Assembly: GCA_030429665.1 (NCBI GenBank)
Contig: JAUIEZ010000038.1
Span: forward strand, 1-36,486
Direction: 5' to 3'
DNA: 36,486 nt
Origin: Gammaproteobacteria bacterium
GTDB taxonomy: Bacteria > Pseudomonadota > Gammaproteobacteria > Arenicellales > CAJQKF01
The position numbers were made by a program, and so were the translations under genes. Shown piece after piece: positions 9,609 to 19,892 of the stretch. The notes under the pieces are model-generated. The model saw only the letters and a list, made by a program, of their open reading frames with translations, searched no databases and was not told the origin of the DNA. Position 1 is the first letter of the stretch; the number at the start of each line of letters is the position of its first letter.

Positions 9609-9758
9609 GCCGAATCCACCCCTCGATCGAATCCTGGCGCGCCGCGCGAGCCTTCGAGCCCACGACCGGCGATCGGCCCCGTTGCCGCGACCGGGGCGCC
9701 ATGCGGGTTCTCCGTCGACGGGACGCACCGGCGCCGTTCACCGCTAACCGAGCCAGCA

Positions 9759-10970
9759 ATGCAAAAACCCGAATCCTATCGAAGCGGACCGGACGAATCC
9801 GGCCACTTCGGCAAGTTCGGCGGCCGTTTCGTCGCCGAGACCCTGATGCCCCTGATCCTCGACGTCGAGCGGGCGTGGAACGAAGCGCGCAACGACCCGG
9901 GATTCAAGAGGGATTTCGACTTCTACGCCGAGCACTACATCGGCCGTCCCAGTCCGTTGTACCACGCGCGAAGACTGAGCGAGGAGCTCGGCGGCGCGAA
10001 AGTGTACTTCAAGCGAGACGAGCTCAACCATACCGGCGCGCACAAGATCAACAACACCCTCGGGCAGATCCTGCTCGCCCGACGCATGGGCAAGACCCGC
10101 ATCATCGCCGAGACCGGCGCCGGTCAGCATGGCGTGGCCACGGCGACGGTGTGCGCCTTGTTCAACCTGCCGTGTGTCGTCTACATGGGCGCCACGGACA
10201 TCGCGCGACAGGCGCCGAACGTGTTCCGCATGAAGCTTCTCGGCGCCGAGGTGATACCGGTTCACAGCGGCACGGCGACCCTCAAGGACGCCATGAACGA
10301 GGCGCTGCGCGACTGGGTAGCCAATGTCGAGGAAACCTTCTACATCATCGGCACCGTGGCCGGGCCGCACCCCTACCCCGCCATGGTGCGCGATTTCCAG
10401 TCGGTGATCGGCGACGAGGTGCGCGAACAGATCATGCGCGCCGAGGGGCGCCTTCCCGATGCGCTGGTCGCCTGCATCGGCGGCGGGTCTAACGCCATGG
10501 GCCTGTTCCACCCGTTCCTCGACGACGAAGGCGTGTCCATCTACGGTGTCGAGGCGGCCGGTGACGGCATCGAGACCGGGCGTCACGCGGCCTCGTTGAG
10601 CGGCGGAGAGCCCGGCGTGCTGCACGGTAATCGAACCTATCTACTGCAGAACGACGACGGACAGATCATCGACGCCCATTCGATTTCCGCGGGCCTGGAC
10701 TATCCTGGCATCGGCCCGGAACACAGTTGGCTGCACGACGTGGGACGCGTCGAATACGTTGCCGTAACCGATGCCCAGGCGCTTGAAGCGTTCAAGCTGT
10801 GCTGCCGTACCGAGGGCATCATCCCGGCCCTGGAACCCGCCCACGCGCTGGCCTACGTCCAACAACTCGCGCCAACGATGTCCAGGGAGGAGATCGTGGT
10901 CATGAACCTGTGCGGGCGCGGCGACAAGGACGTGTTCGCCGTGGCCGAGGCCCTGGGAGTCGAGCTATGA
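9759..10970 (+). CDS. trpB: Tryptophan synthase beta subunit
   Basis: TrpB is the PLP enzyme that joins indole, channelled from TrpA, with serine to make tryptophan. The 403-residue product has the PLP lysine in [13 protein letters not shown] (K96), the [12 protein letters not shown] loop, and the glycine-rich phosphate-binding segment [15 protein letters not shown]. It opens like TrpB1-type enzymes ([19 protein letters not shown]). No strong Shine-Dalgarno is visible. Its stop overlaps the trpA start by four bases (ATGA), so the subunits are translationally coupled and can be made in equal amounts. Confidence 0.97.
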   Translation: MQKPESYRSGPDESGHFGKFGGRFVAETLMPLILDVERAWNEARNDPGFKRDFDFYAEHYIGRPSPLYHARRLSEELGGAKVYFKRDELNHTGAHKINNTLGQILLARRMGKTRIIAETGAGQHGVATATVCALFNLPCVVYMGATDIARQAPNVFRMKLLGAEVIPVHSGTATLKDAMNEALRDWVANVEETFYIIGTVAGPHPYPAMVRDFQSVIGDEVREQIMRAEGRLPDALVACIGGGSNAMGLFHPFLDDEGVSIYGVEAAGDGIETGRHAASLSGGEPGVLHGNRTYLLQNDDGQIIDAHSISAGLDYPGIGPEHSWLHDVGRVEYVAVTDAQALEAFKLCCRTEGIIPALEPAHALAYVQQLAPTMSREEIVVMNLCGRGDKDVFAVAEALGVEL

Positions 10971-11803
10971 CTGCGCGCAAGCCAGCGAGTCGCCTGGAAC
11001 GACGTTTCGAGCAACTGCGCGCGGAATCGCGCCCGGCGCTTGTCACCTTCGTTACCGCGGGTGATCCGGATCCGGAAACGGGATTCGCGGTTTTCTCGAG
11101 CCTGGCTCGTGCCGGCGCCGACATCATCGAACTCGGCATGCCGTTCTCCGACCCCATGGCGGACGGCCCGGTCGTCCAGGAAGCCGGCCAGCGGGCGCTG
11201 GCGGCGGGCATGACGCTGCGCAAGACGCTCGACCAGGTGCGACGCTACCGCGAGCAGGACGATGAGACGCCCGTCATCCTGATGGGTTACTACAACCCGA
11301 TTCACCATTTCGGCCCGGAATCCTTTCTCGACGCCGCAGTCGAGGCCGGTGTCGACGGACTGATCATCGTCGACCTGCCGGTGGAGGAGGACGACGAACT
11401 CTGCCATCCCGCGATGGCCCGCGGGATTCACTGGATTCGTCTCGCCACGCCCACCACCGACGACGCGCGCCTGCCCAGGGTGCTAACGAACACCAGCGGT
11501 TTCGTCTACTACGTCTCGGTGCTCGGCGTCACCGGCACCCGCTCGGCCCAGGACGAGGAAATCCGCCGGGCCGTCGAGCGACTCAAGTCGCATACGGACC
11601 TGCCGATCGCCGTGGGTTTCGGCATCCGCAGTCCCGAGCAGGTGGCAAAGATCGGCGCCGTGGCCGATGCGGTCGTGGTGGGATCGGCCATCGTGTCACT
11701 GGTCGCCGAAAATCTCGATGCCGACAAACGACCGAACAGCGTGCTGATCGACAAGGTATCCGACTTCGTCGCCAGCCTGGCGGCGGCGACAAGAGGAACG
11801 TAG
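10967..11803 (+). CDS. trpA: Tryptophan synthase alpha subunit
   Basis: TrpA cleaves indole-3-glycerol phosphate to indole and glyceraldehyde 3-phosphate. The 278-residue TIM barrel carries the two catalytic acids, Glu55 ([11 protein letters not shown]) and Asp66 (PMADGPVVQ). It also has the phosphate-binding region with [12 protein letters not shown] and [12 protein letters not shown]. The start was taken at the ATG overlapping the trpB stop; the longer open frame upstream is inside trpB and is not a real extension. A hairpin follows the stop codon directly. Confidence 0.97.
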   Translation: MTARKPASRLERRFEQLRAESRPALVTFVTAGDPDPETGFAVFSSLARAGADIIELGMPFSDPMADGPVVQEAGQRALAAGMTLRKTLDQVRRYREQDDETPVILMGYYNPIHHFGPESFLDAAVEAGVDGLIIVDLPVEEDDELCHPAMARGIHWIRLATPTTDDARLPRVLTNTSGFVYYVSVLGVTGTRSAQDEEIRRAVERLKSHTDLPIAVGFGIRSPEQVAKIGAVADAVVVGSAIVSLVAENLDADKRPNSVLIDKVSDFVASLAAATRGT

Positions 11804-11824
11804 GCCGAAGTCTCCGACTTCGGC
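11804..11824 (+). terminator. Hairpin directly after trpA
   Basis: A perfect eight-base inverted repeat (GCCGAAGT / ACTTCGGC, five-base loop) begins at the base after the trpA stop. It has no T-run behind it, so it is not a classical intrinsic terminator. It may act as a 3'-end stabiliser or separate the convergent trpBA and cyclase transcripts. Confidence 0.4.
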
Positions 11825-11858
11825 GGCAGTCGCCAAGGCGGAATTCGAGCCAACGCGG

Positions 11859-13118
11859 TCAGCTGCTCGCGTCTGCTTCCAATCCGAATATCTGCAAGGG
11901 CGCGCCGACGCCCTTTAGTGGGTGAGAGCCAAGATCGACCAGCGCCACGCCGTCGAGCGCCGCGGCCAGGTCCCCCGACACCAGTACGGGTCGCGACAGC
12001 GCCTTGGTCAACTCCTCGATTCGCGCCACTTCGTTCGCGCACGGCCCGATGACGGAAAATTCCAGCCGCGCGGGGACGCCGATGTTTCCGAACAGGACGT
12101 CGCCAAGGTGCAGCGCGATACCGAACTTCACCGGTTTACCCGTCGCTTCCAGGGCGTCGCGACGGCGCAACGCCTCGCGAACCGCGCTGACGACGTTACG
12201 GCTCGCCGCCGCCATCTGTCGCTCGTCCGACACCGGGAAGATCGCCAGAACCGCGTCACCGACGAATCGCAGCACCTCGCCACCGTTGTCCAGGACCGCG
12301 CCAGCCGTGCACTCGAAGTAGTCGTTGAGCAACGCGAGAAACTCCTCGTGGGACATGCGCGCCGCCAGTTGCGTCGATTCGCGCAGATCGCTGTACCACA
12401 CCACGGCGTGAATGCGATCGCCGTCGCCGCGCCTGATGCTCCCCGCGAGCACCTTGCGTCCGGCCTCGGGACCGAGGTACGCGGAAAGCACGTTACCGGC
12501 AATCTCGTCCTTTACCCTCACCTTGGTGGCCACGGCAAGCTGTCGCTGTACGCGTATCAACACGGCAAGTTGGTCGTCGGTGAATCCGCCGGGAACTTCG
12601 GTCGTCCACGATCCGATCATGCCGGATGGGTTCTCGCCGATCGTTTGCCTGCCGTCAAACGAGACGAGATAGGCGAAATAATCCGTAAATCCTTCGTCGC
12701 GAAATTCTTCGAGCACCGGAAAGTCGACCATCGCGCCTTCGCCGGCCAGTCGACGGCGCATCATGGAGATGCCATTTTCCATCATGTAGCGCAGCGGGCT
12801 TCTCCGCCACGCTTCATTGGCCTCCTCGTCATGGCCGTGCGGAACCACCTGCAAAGGTTCGTCCGGGCTGAAGATCAGCGTCTTGCTGCGATATAACGGG
12901 TGAAGCGTGGAATAGCCGACCATGGCACGGGCGAGCGGGACGCCGGCGGCGTGCAACTGGCGACAACACCCCGCGAACAACGATTCGAGTTGCGGTTCAC
13001 CCAACGCCTGTTCGACGAGCCAGTCGCAAATCGCGTCGACAATGACCGCGCTAATCGCGCCGCCGCGAGAGACGGGTTCCCCACCGCCCGGATTCGACGA
13101 CTGTTCCGCGACGACCAT
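11859..13118 (-). CDS. Class III adenylate/guanylate cyclase with N-terminal sensory-type domain
   Basis: The 419-residue protein has an N-terminal domain of about 200 residues with no clear transmembrane segment, perhaps GAF-like, and a C-terminal class III cyclase domain at about 235-415. Both metal-binding aspartates are present (D244 in WYSDLRES, D288 in RFVGDAVLAIFP). So are the transition-state Asn and Arg (N362 and R366 in GPCANEVARIEE). The position that often holds the adenine-selecting Lys before the second Asp motif is Arg284, so ATP versus GTP specificity is open. It starts 64 bases after fimV on the same strand and is probably co-transcribed. This matters because FimV is needed for activation of the CyaB cyclase in P. 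aeruginosa; a link here is inference. Confidence 0.88.
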   Translation of the reverse strand: MVVAEQSSNPGGGEPVSRGGAISAVIVDAICDWLVEQALGEPQLESLFAGCCRQLHAAGVPLARAMVGYSTLHPLYRSKTLIFSPDEPLQVVPHGHDEEANEAWRRSPLRYMMENGISMMRRRLAGEGAMVDFPVLEEFRDEGFTDYFAYLVSFDGRQTIGENPSGMIGSWTTEVPGGFTDDQLAVLIRVQRQLAVATKVRVKDEIAGNVLSAYLGPEAGRKVLAGSIRRGDGDRIHAVVWYSDLRESTQLAARMSHEEFLALLNDYFECTAGAVLDNGGEVLRFVGDAVLAIFPVSDERQMAAASRNVVSAVREALRRRDALEATGKPVKFGIALHLGDVLFGNIGVPARLEFSVIGPCANEVARIEELTKALSRPVLVSGDLAAALDGVALVDLGSHPLKGVGAPLQIFGLEADASS

Positions 13119-13182
13119 GAAAAATGCCTATCGGGATATCGTCCTGCGGAGCGTTCGCTGCGCGTGCCGAACCAACAACGGG

Positions 13183-15693
13183 TCAAAAACTGCTGGCGAG
13201 TTCCGACGCCTGCTGCCGCTGGGCCTCGTTGCCCTCCTTGAGCACTTCCTCGATGAACCCTCGCGCCGCATCCTTGTCGCCCATCTCCAGGTAAGCCTTG
13301 GCGAGGTCAAGCTTGGTGGCGATTTCGCTTGCCTTGAAATCATCGATCGGCTCGGCGCCGAATGCATCCGCCTCCTCGGCGAAAGATCTCGACGGCGTCG
13401 ATGGCGTGCCCAAACCGCCGCCAAAGGGCAGACTCACCGAGTCGGTATCGACGTCGATGCCGCGCTGGTCGTCCGGGGCGACCTGGTCGGCGCCGGCTTC
13501 GAGGTTGCCCCGACCCGTCGAAGGCAAATCGAGGGGTATCGAATCTTCCGTGCGCGGCGAGAATTCGTTGGCTCGGCTGAATGGCGCGCTGATCAGGTCG
13601 AGACTGCCGCTGTCCCGATCCACCCCGGACGCTTCGCGGCTGGAAAGGTGGGTGTCGATCGTAGTCGTCCCACTGCCTCCGCCGGCAAACAACGGGTGCC
13701 GGGGCGAGATGCGTCGTCCCATCTCGGCGACACGACCCCATCGGCTCGCGTCCTTGCCGATGGCCGGATACAACTCCTCGGCGAGCGACTCGAAGGCACG
13801 AACATCCTTGCGCTTCTGGTAAACCTCCAGGAGCTTTAGTTTGAGTTCGACCCGCGACGGGTCGCGACGGATGGCGTCCTGAAGCACCTCCATGGCTTGC
13901 TGATCTCGCCCGTAAGCCATGTAGACCTCGGCCTCTGCAACCGGATCCACCTCGTCCGCCTGCATGGCACCCATGCCGGGAGCGCCCATCTCGGACATGA
14001 ACGACGTCTGCATCAGGCTGCCGCTCTGCTGGCTGTCCGCTCGCGTGGAATGGCGCGATTGCTGGCTCGAATCCATGCGCGGAACCTGGGTGAAGGCCGA
14101 CGACTGGGAGCGCATGTCGTAAGTGCTTCCGGTCATCATGGTTTCTTCGAATTCCGCGTAGGACTGGCGACGGCGAATGTAGACGACGATGCCGATCAGG
14201 AGGACGATCGCCGCCAGCGCCAGCAACACCTTCCACAACATGTCGCCGCGTAATATTTCATTGAGCGGCTCGAGCAGCGAGGTCGAACTGGTCACGCGGA
14301 CCTGGCTCGCCCCGGCGGGTGCGGCAGCCGAGTCCTCACCGCTCGTCGCCCGGGCACCGGCGTCGCCCGCCCCGGCACGGTTGTCCGCGCCGCCGGCGCC
14401 CGCGGCGCCGCTCGACCCGCGATCGGCGGAAGCGCTCTGCTCGGCAAGCGCCAGTCCCGGGTTCTCCAACCTCAACAGCTTGTTCGTCTCCTTGATCTGC
14501 TCTTCCAGCATGGCAAGGCGTTCGCGCAATTCCTTGTTCTCCAGCTCGGTCGAGAGCAAGGACTCCTCCATGACCGCAAGCTGAGATTTCAGGGCCCCGA
14601 CTTCCTCGCTGTCGCCGCTGGCGGTTGCCGCGGCCTGCGTGCCGTCGTCGGACTGGATGATTCGGAGCACGTCTTCCGACAGGCCGGAGCCCTCGGCCGG
14701 CGCACCAGCCGCCGACCGCGTCGTCCCGGTGGGTTCGGCCCGCACGGAGCCGTCGTCCGAAGGCAGCGCGCTCGGGGTAGCGGCGGGCGTACCGGCGGCG
14801 AGCTGCGAGCCGGCCACCCGGTTGCGGTAGGCCAGCCATTCATTGAGATGCTTGGAGTACTCGGCGCTGGCCACCACCTTGGAAATCGCCGCCATTTCCT
14901 GGCCGGTCGGCAGGACCATGGTGGAACCTTCCTTGACCAGGTTGATATTCCCCAGAATGAAAGCCTCGGGATTGCGCTGCAACAACGCGATCATCGCCTG
15001 GAATACGTCCACGCCCTGCGGCAGGTTCATGCCGGCGACGATGTCCGATAATGTTTCTCCGCGGCGAATCGGACCGTAAAGCGGTCCGCCGCGCGCCGGT
15101 CGGGCCGCGGCCTGTGCCGCCAGCCTGGCTGGCGACAGGGGCTCTGCCGAAGGCTGCTGCCCCTGGGGTTGGCCCTGGCGGATCGTACTGCCTGCCGGAT
15201 CGGCACCCGCCACGCGGGGACTGCTCACCGACGCGGGCCGCCCCTGGGCATAAAGAGGCGGATCGAGCAGCGCCGTGTACTCGCGGATCAACTTGCCGCC
15301 TGCCCACTCGATGGCGACGAGGAAATGGAGAAAGGGTTCCGTAACCGGATCGTCGGTCGTCAGTCTGATGAATGCGTCGCCGTCCTCGCGGACCTGCGTC
15401 TCGAGTTTCACCAGGGAAAGCAGCGACGAGCGCTCGACGCCGGCTCGGGTAAAATCCGAGCGCGATCCGAGCCCGACCTCCAGCGTGTTGAGTTCCGCGG
15501 GGGTTGTCGACAAAAGCTCGATTTCTGCCTCGAGCGGTTGATCGAGCGCCGACAGCACACGCATCTTGCCCAGACCGACCGCCCAGGTATCGGCGGAAAC
15601 GAGGACAAGCAGTGCGGCGAGGAGGCGTCCTATCAGGTTCACAGCCAGAGATTTCCGTAAGTTATGATAGTTCGTCATGTACTGGATTCGCAT
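13183..15693 (-). CDS. fimV: FimV/HubP-type polar peptidoglycan-binding protein
   Basis: FimV-family proteins are inner-membrane polar hubs that organise type IV pili, twitching, flagella or chemoreceptors and bind peptidoglycan. In order: a signal-like hydrophobic segment (AVNLIGRLLAALLVLVSA), the FimV N-terminal domain (LGKMRVLSALDQPLEAEIEL), a periplasmic LysM domain at about 206-265 (IRRGETLSDI and MVLPTGQEM), and a coiled coil at about 365-410. A transmembrane helix follows at about 485-507 (WKVLLALAAIVLLIGIVVYI). The acidic cytoplasmic tail has a TPR (AEVYMAYGRDQQAMEVLQDA) and the conserved FimV C-terminal helix pair (KLDLAKAYLEMGDKDAARGF). Length 836 residues. An ATG five codons in is an alternative start. 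Confidence 0.94.
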   Translation of the reverse strand: MRIQYMTNYHNLRKSLAVNLIGRLLAALLVLVSADTWAVGLGKMRVLSALDQPLEAEIELLSTTPAELNTLEVGLGSRSDFTRAGVERSSLLSLVKLETQVREDGDAFIRLTTDDPVTEPFLHFLVAIEWAGGKLIREYTALLDPPLYAQGRPASVSSPRVAGADPAGSTIRQGQPQGQQPSAEPLSPARLAAQAAARPARGGPLYGPIRRGETLSDIVAGMNLPQGVDVFQAMIALLQRNPEAFILGNINLVKEGSTMVLPTGQEMAAISKVVASAEYSKHLNEWLAYRNRVAGSQLAAGTPAATPSALPSDDGSVRAEPTGTTRSAAGAPAEGSGLSEDVLRIIQSDDGTQAAATASGDSEEVGALKSQLAVMEESLLSTELENKELRERLAMLEEQIKETNKLLRLENPGLALAEQSASADRGSSGAAGAGGADNRAGAGDAGARATSGEDSAAAPAGASQVRVTSSTSLLEPLNEILRGDMLWKVLLALAAIVLLIGIVVYIRRRQSYAEFEETMMTGSTYDMRSQSSAFTQVPRMDSSQQSRHSTRADSQQSGSLMQTSFMSEMGAPGMGAMQADEVDPVAEAEVYMAYGRDQQAMEVLQDAIRRDPSRVELKLKLLEVYQKRKDVRAFESLAEELYPAIGKDASRWGRVAEMGRRISPRHPLFAGGGSGTTTIDTHLSSREASGVDRDSGSLDLISAPFSRANEFSPRTEDSIPLDLPSTGRGNLEAGADQVAPDDQRGIDVDTDSVSLPFGGGLGTPSTPSRSFAEEADAFGAEPIDDFKASEIATKLDLAKAYLEMGDKDAARGFIEEVLKEGNEAQRQQASELASSF

Positions 15694-16124
15694 TCGTCAA
15701 ACCGCGCGAATAAGGCTCGCGGTGGTTGCCTTGGCGCTGTGAACCGAACGACGTTGATTGTATGCCTCCCCGAAATCCAAGCCCAGAGGGACGTCCGTTT
15801 CATCGTCACCGGAGCCCGTCTTCGCCAGCCATGCCCGGACGACAGTCCCGCGGCCAGGCGCCGGCCGATCATCCATGGCATGATTCGCGTCCGCCACCGG
15901 CCACCGGGAACGAGGCTCCCAGCCCCGTTAACCCACTCGACCGGCCGGTTCGGCCAATTTTGGCGGTCTCCCACCTAAAGCCGGTATTCAATAGGGTTGC
16001 TTTCGCTTTGTCAATAAAAGCAGGAAATTCATAGACTAAAGAACGACTCACGTTGACAAATGTGGATTCTCGATCGGTCGCGGCACCGACGACCGCGGGC
16101 AACGATACCGTTCGGCGCGCGACT
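15694..16124. other. Gene-free gap between leuB and fimV
   Basis: These 431 bases hold no open frame with convincing coding character; those present are Arg/Pro-rich and overlap each other on both strands. In Pseudomonas the asd gene occupies this place, but no aspartate-semialdehyde dehydrogenase remnant could be recognised. The right part is less GC-rich and contains a promoter-like pair reading toward fimV. Confidence 0.6.
15986..16014 (-). promoter_or_regulatory. Candidate promoter for fimV-cyclase
   Basis: On the minus strand a perfect -35 TTGACA (16009-16014) is followed after 17 bases by TTGAAT (15986-15991), four of six matches to the -10. The transcript would have a leader of nearly 290 bases before fimV, which is long, so an additional nearer promoter is possible. 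Confidence 0.4.
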
Positions 16125-17207
<1,083 letters not shown>

Positions 17208-17233
17208 GGGGTCGATTGCTTCTTCGTCGTTGA

Positions 17234-17881
17234 TCAGGCGAGATCCTGGAACAGCCACGGCGCCTCACCGGCGCGACGCTGCTCGTAGGCGCGAATGTCG
17301 TCGGCATGCTGCAAAGTGATGCCGATCTCGTCGAGACCGTTGACCAGGCAGTGCTTGCGAAACGGGTCGACCTCGAACGCGTGGCGACTCCCGTCTGGCG
17401 TGGTGACGGTTTGCGACGGCAGATCGACGGTCAGCGCATAGCCCTCGGTCGCTTGCACCGCCTCGAACAATTCGTCGACCACCGCCTCGTCGAGCACGAT
17501 CGGCAAGAGGCCGTTCTTCAATGCGTTCCAGTAGAAAATATCGGCGAACGAGGGCGCGATGAGCACGCGAAAGCCGTAGTCGCGAAACGCCCACGCGGCG
17601 TGCTCACGCGAAGAACCGCAGCCGAAGTTCTGGCGCGCCAGGAGGATGGAGGCATCCTTGTATCGCGGTTGGTTGAGGACGAATTCCGGGTTCAGCGGCC
17701 GCTTGGAGTGGTCCTGCCCGGGTTCGCCGCTGTCCAGGTAACGCCAGGCGTCGAACAGGTTGTCGCCAAAGCCGAACTTGTGGATCGCCTTGAGGTATTG
17801 CTTGGGGATAATGGCGTCGGTATCGACGTTCGACCGGTCCATCGGCATCACGATGCCGGTCACGTTGACGAGCGGTTCCAT
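17234..17881 (-). CDS. leuD: 3-isopropylmalate dehydratase small subunit
   Basis: LeuD pairs with LeuC to isomerise 2- to 3-isopropylmalate. The 215-residue product has the family opening ([20 protein letters not shown]), [10 protein letters not shown], and the swivelling-domain signature [20 protein letters not shown]. It also has the [20 protein letters not shown] segment. Length agrees with proteobacterial LeuD (about 200 to 215). It lies 12 bases after leuC and 26 before leuB, so the three are one operon. Confidence 0.97.
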   Translation of the reverse strand: MEPLVNVTGIVMPMDRSNVDTDAIIPKQYLKAIHKFGFGDNLFDAWRYLDSGEPGQDHSKRPLNPEFVLNQPRYKDASILLARQNFGCGSSREHAAWAFRDYGFRVLIAPSFADIFYWNALKNGLLPIVLDEAVVDELFEAVQATEGYALTVDLPSQTVTTPDGSRHAFEVDPFRKHCLVNGLDEIGITLQHADDIRAYEQRRAGEAPWLFQDLA

Positions 17882-17893
17882 GGGTCGGGTTCT

Positions 17894-19297
17894 CTAGATT
17901 CGGGTGACGTCGACGAAGCGGCCGTGAACCGCCGCGGCGGCGGCCATGGCCGGCGAGACGAGGTGGGTGCGGCCGCCGTAGCCCTGCCGACCCTCGAAGT
18001 TGCGGTTGGACGTGGACGCGCAGCGCTCGCCGGGTTCCAGGCGGTCGGCGTTCATCGCCAGGCACATTGAGCATCCGGGCTCGCGCCACTCGAAACCCGC
18101 CTCGACGAAGACGCGGTCGAGGCCCTCGGCCTCGGCCTGACGCTTGACCAGGCCCGAACCGGGCACCACCAGAGCCAGCTTGATGCTGTCGGCCACCTTG
18201 CGCCCTTTCACGACCGCCGCCGCCGCGCGCAGGTCCTCGATGCGGCTGTTGGTGCACGAACCGATGAACACCTTGTCCGGCGCGATGTCGGTGATCGGCG
18301 TGCCGGCGGCCAGGCCCATGTAGGACAGCGCGCGCTGGTAGCCGTCGCGCTTCGCCGGGTCGTCGATGCTCTCGGGGTCGGGCACGGCCCCGTCCACGGA
18401 CACGACCATTTCCGGCGACGTGCCCCAGGTGACCTGCGGCCTCAGCGAGGCGGCATCGATGGTCACCTCGCGATCGAACCGGGCGCCGGGATCGCTCACC
18501 AATTCCCGCCAGTTGGCCACCGCCTTTTCCCACAACTCGCCGCTCGGAGCGAACGGCCTGCCTTTGACGTAGTCGATGGTGGCGTCGTCCACGGCGACCA
18601 TGCCGTACCGGGCGCCCGCCTCGATGGCCATGTTGCACATGGTCATGCGCTGCTCCATCGACATGGCGCTGACAGCCTCACCGGCGAACTCGATGGCGTG
18701 TCCGGTGCCGCCCGCCGTACCGATGGTGCCGATGATGGCCAGCACCAGGTCCTTGCCGGTGACCCCGGCAGGCAGCATGCCCTCGATATTGACGCGCATG
18801 TTCTTCGCCTTGCGCTGCACGACGCACTGGGTCGCGAGAGCGTGCTCGACATCGGACGTGCCGATACCGAAGGCAAGGCACCCGAAGGCACCGTGGGTCG
18901 ACGTGTGGGAGTCACCGCACACGACGGTCATGCCAGGCAGCGTCGCGCCCTGCTCCGGCCCGATGACATGTACGATGCCCTGGCGCGGATCCATCATGTC
19001 GAACTCGGTGAGGCCGAATTCGTGGCAGTTGGCGTCGAGCGTGTCGACCTGCAGTCGCGATACCGGATCGGCGATGCCCGCCGCTCGGGACGTGGTAGGC
19101 ACGTTGTGGTCGGCGACCGCCAGGTTGTTGGCGAGCCGCCACAGCGGCCGGTTCGCGTTGCGCAGGCCGTCGAAGGCCTGCGGCGACGTCACCTCGTGCA
19201 CCAGGTGCCGATCGATATAGAGCAATGTGGTGCCGTCGTCTTCCTGGCGCACGACGTGGCTGTCCCAGAGTTTGTCGTAAAGGGTGCGAACTGCCAT
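17894..19297 (-). CDS. leuC: 3-isopropylmalate dehydratase large subunit
   Basis: LeuC carries the 4Fe-4S cluster and most of the active site of isopropylmalate isomerase. The 467-residue product starts [16 protein letters not shown]. It has the aconitase-family motif [20 protein letters not shown] and the cluster cysteines at about residue 347 ([12 protein letters not shown]) and about 407 and 410 (GCSMCLAMN). A Shine-Dalgarno CAGGAAA precedes the ATG. It is the first gene of leuCDB, and an extended -10 lies upstream. No leader peptide rich in leucine codons was recognised in the short region before it. Confidence 0.97.
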   Translation of the reverse strand: MAVRTLYDKLWDSHVVRQEDDGTTLLYIDRHLVHEVTSPQAFDGLRNANRPLWRLANNLAVADHNVPTTSRAAGIADPVSRLQVDTLDANCHEFGLTEFDMMDPRQGIVHVIGPEQGATLPGMTVVCGDSHTSTHGAFGCLAFGIGTSDVEHALATQCVVQRKAKNMRVNIEGMLPAGVTGKDLVLAIIGTIGTAGGTGHAIEFAGEAVSAMSMEQRMTMCNMAIEAGARYGMVAVDDATIDYVKGRPFAPSGELWEKAVANWRELVSDPGARFDREVTIDAASLRPQVTWGTSPEMVVSVDGAVPDPESIDDPAKRDGYQRALSYMGLAAGTPITDIAPDKVFIGSCTNSRIEDLRAAAAVVKGRKVADSIKLALVVPGSGLVKRQAEAEGLDRVFVEAGFEWREPGCSMCLAMNADRLEPGERCASTSNRNFEGRQGYGGRTHLVSPAMAAAAAVHGRFVDVTRI

Positions 19298-19335
19298 GGT
19301 TTCCTGCTGGTAATTCTCGTCACGTTAATCGGAAA

Positions 19336-19344
19336 ATCGTACCA
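19336..19344 (-). promoter_or_regulatory. Extended -10 promoter candidate for leuCDB
   Basis: The minus strand reads TGGTACGAT, an extended -10 (TG-N-TACGAT), about 40 bases before the leuC start. No good -35 is seen, which is tolerable for extended -10 promoters. Confidence 0.35.
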
Positions 19345-19459
19345 CATTCCACGCGCACCGGGACGCCCCACGACAGCGGCGCGGCCGCCTTGGCGACCGT
19401 TTACACCGGCGGCGCGTGTGTATACCCTCCACGTCCGATATCCGGCACCAAGACATCCC

Positions 19460-19846
19460 ATGGAGTTTGGCATCTATCTTCACCATCTGGCGGAAGCGCT
19501 CGGCGAAGCCCAGCTTCCGGTTAACGGCCGCTGGCAGCGCGCCGCGGAAATCGTGCGCGCCGACGCCGTCCACTATCCGCTGGTGAAAAAGATCGTGGCG
19601 GACCTTTACAAGCGGGGCCGCTGCAGCAAGCCGTCCGACCCGATCTCCATCGACGCCATCCTCGACTACCTGGGTCAACTGCATTACGAACTGGAAACCG
19701 AGCCGGGCAACGACCTGGATGCCATCGAGCTGGTTGAACGCATCGGGGAAATCAGCGTTTCCCTGTTCTCCGCCAGCGGCGATCCCAAGACCCTGCGCCG
19801 ACCCGACCGCGACGGCACGCCCGGATTGCGCCGGCCGCTTGGCTGA
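19460..19846 (+). CDS. Small protein of unknown function
   Basis: I do not recognise this 128-residue product. The composition looks genuinely coding: a mix of charged and hydrophobic residues with helical segments (GIYLHHLAEALGEAQLP, HYPLVKKIVADLYKRG, AILDYLGQLHYELET, AIELVERIGEISVSLFSA), in contrast to the Arg-rich shadow frames. There is no signal peptide, membrane helix or cysteine cluster. The open frame continues far upstream across leuC on the other strand, so the start is inferred: this ATG is the first one clear of leuC. It stands alone, divergent from leuC and convergent with aroC. Confidence 0.6.
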   Translation: MEFGIYLHHLAEALGEAQLPVNGRWQRAAEIVRADAVHYPLVKKIVADLYKRGRCSKPSDPISIDAILDYLGQLHYELETEPGNDLDAIELVERIGEISVSLFSASGDPKTLRRPDRDGTPGLRRPLG

Positions 19847-19892
19847 ACCGGGATCGGGGTTCGCCCGGCGATGCCGTCGCGGGCGGCGACCG

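Noticed and set aside
9549-9758. A trp attenuator leader before trpB
   Set aside because: No short frame with tandem Trp codons and no terminator/antiterminator pair was found.
15675-15974. A 99-codon minus-strand frame in the leuB-fimV gap
   Set aside because: Arg/Gly/Trp-rich, no homology signal, overlaps the fimV start and competing frames; considered and refused as an asd remnant because none of the dehydrogenase motifs is present.
16053-16058. Plus-strand TTGACA near the end of leuB
   Set aside because: It points into the 3' end of leuB on the wrong strand and has no matching -10 or downstream gene.
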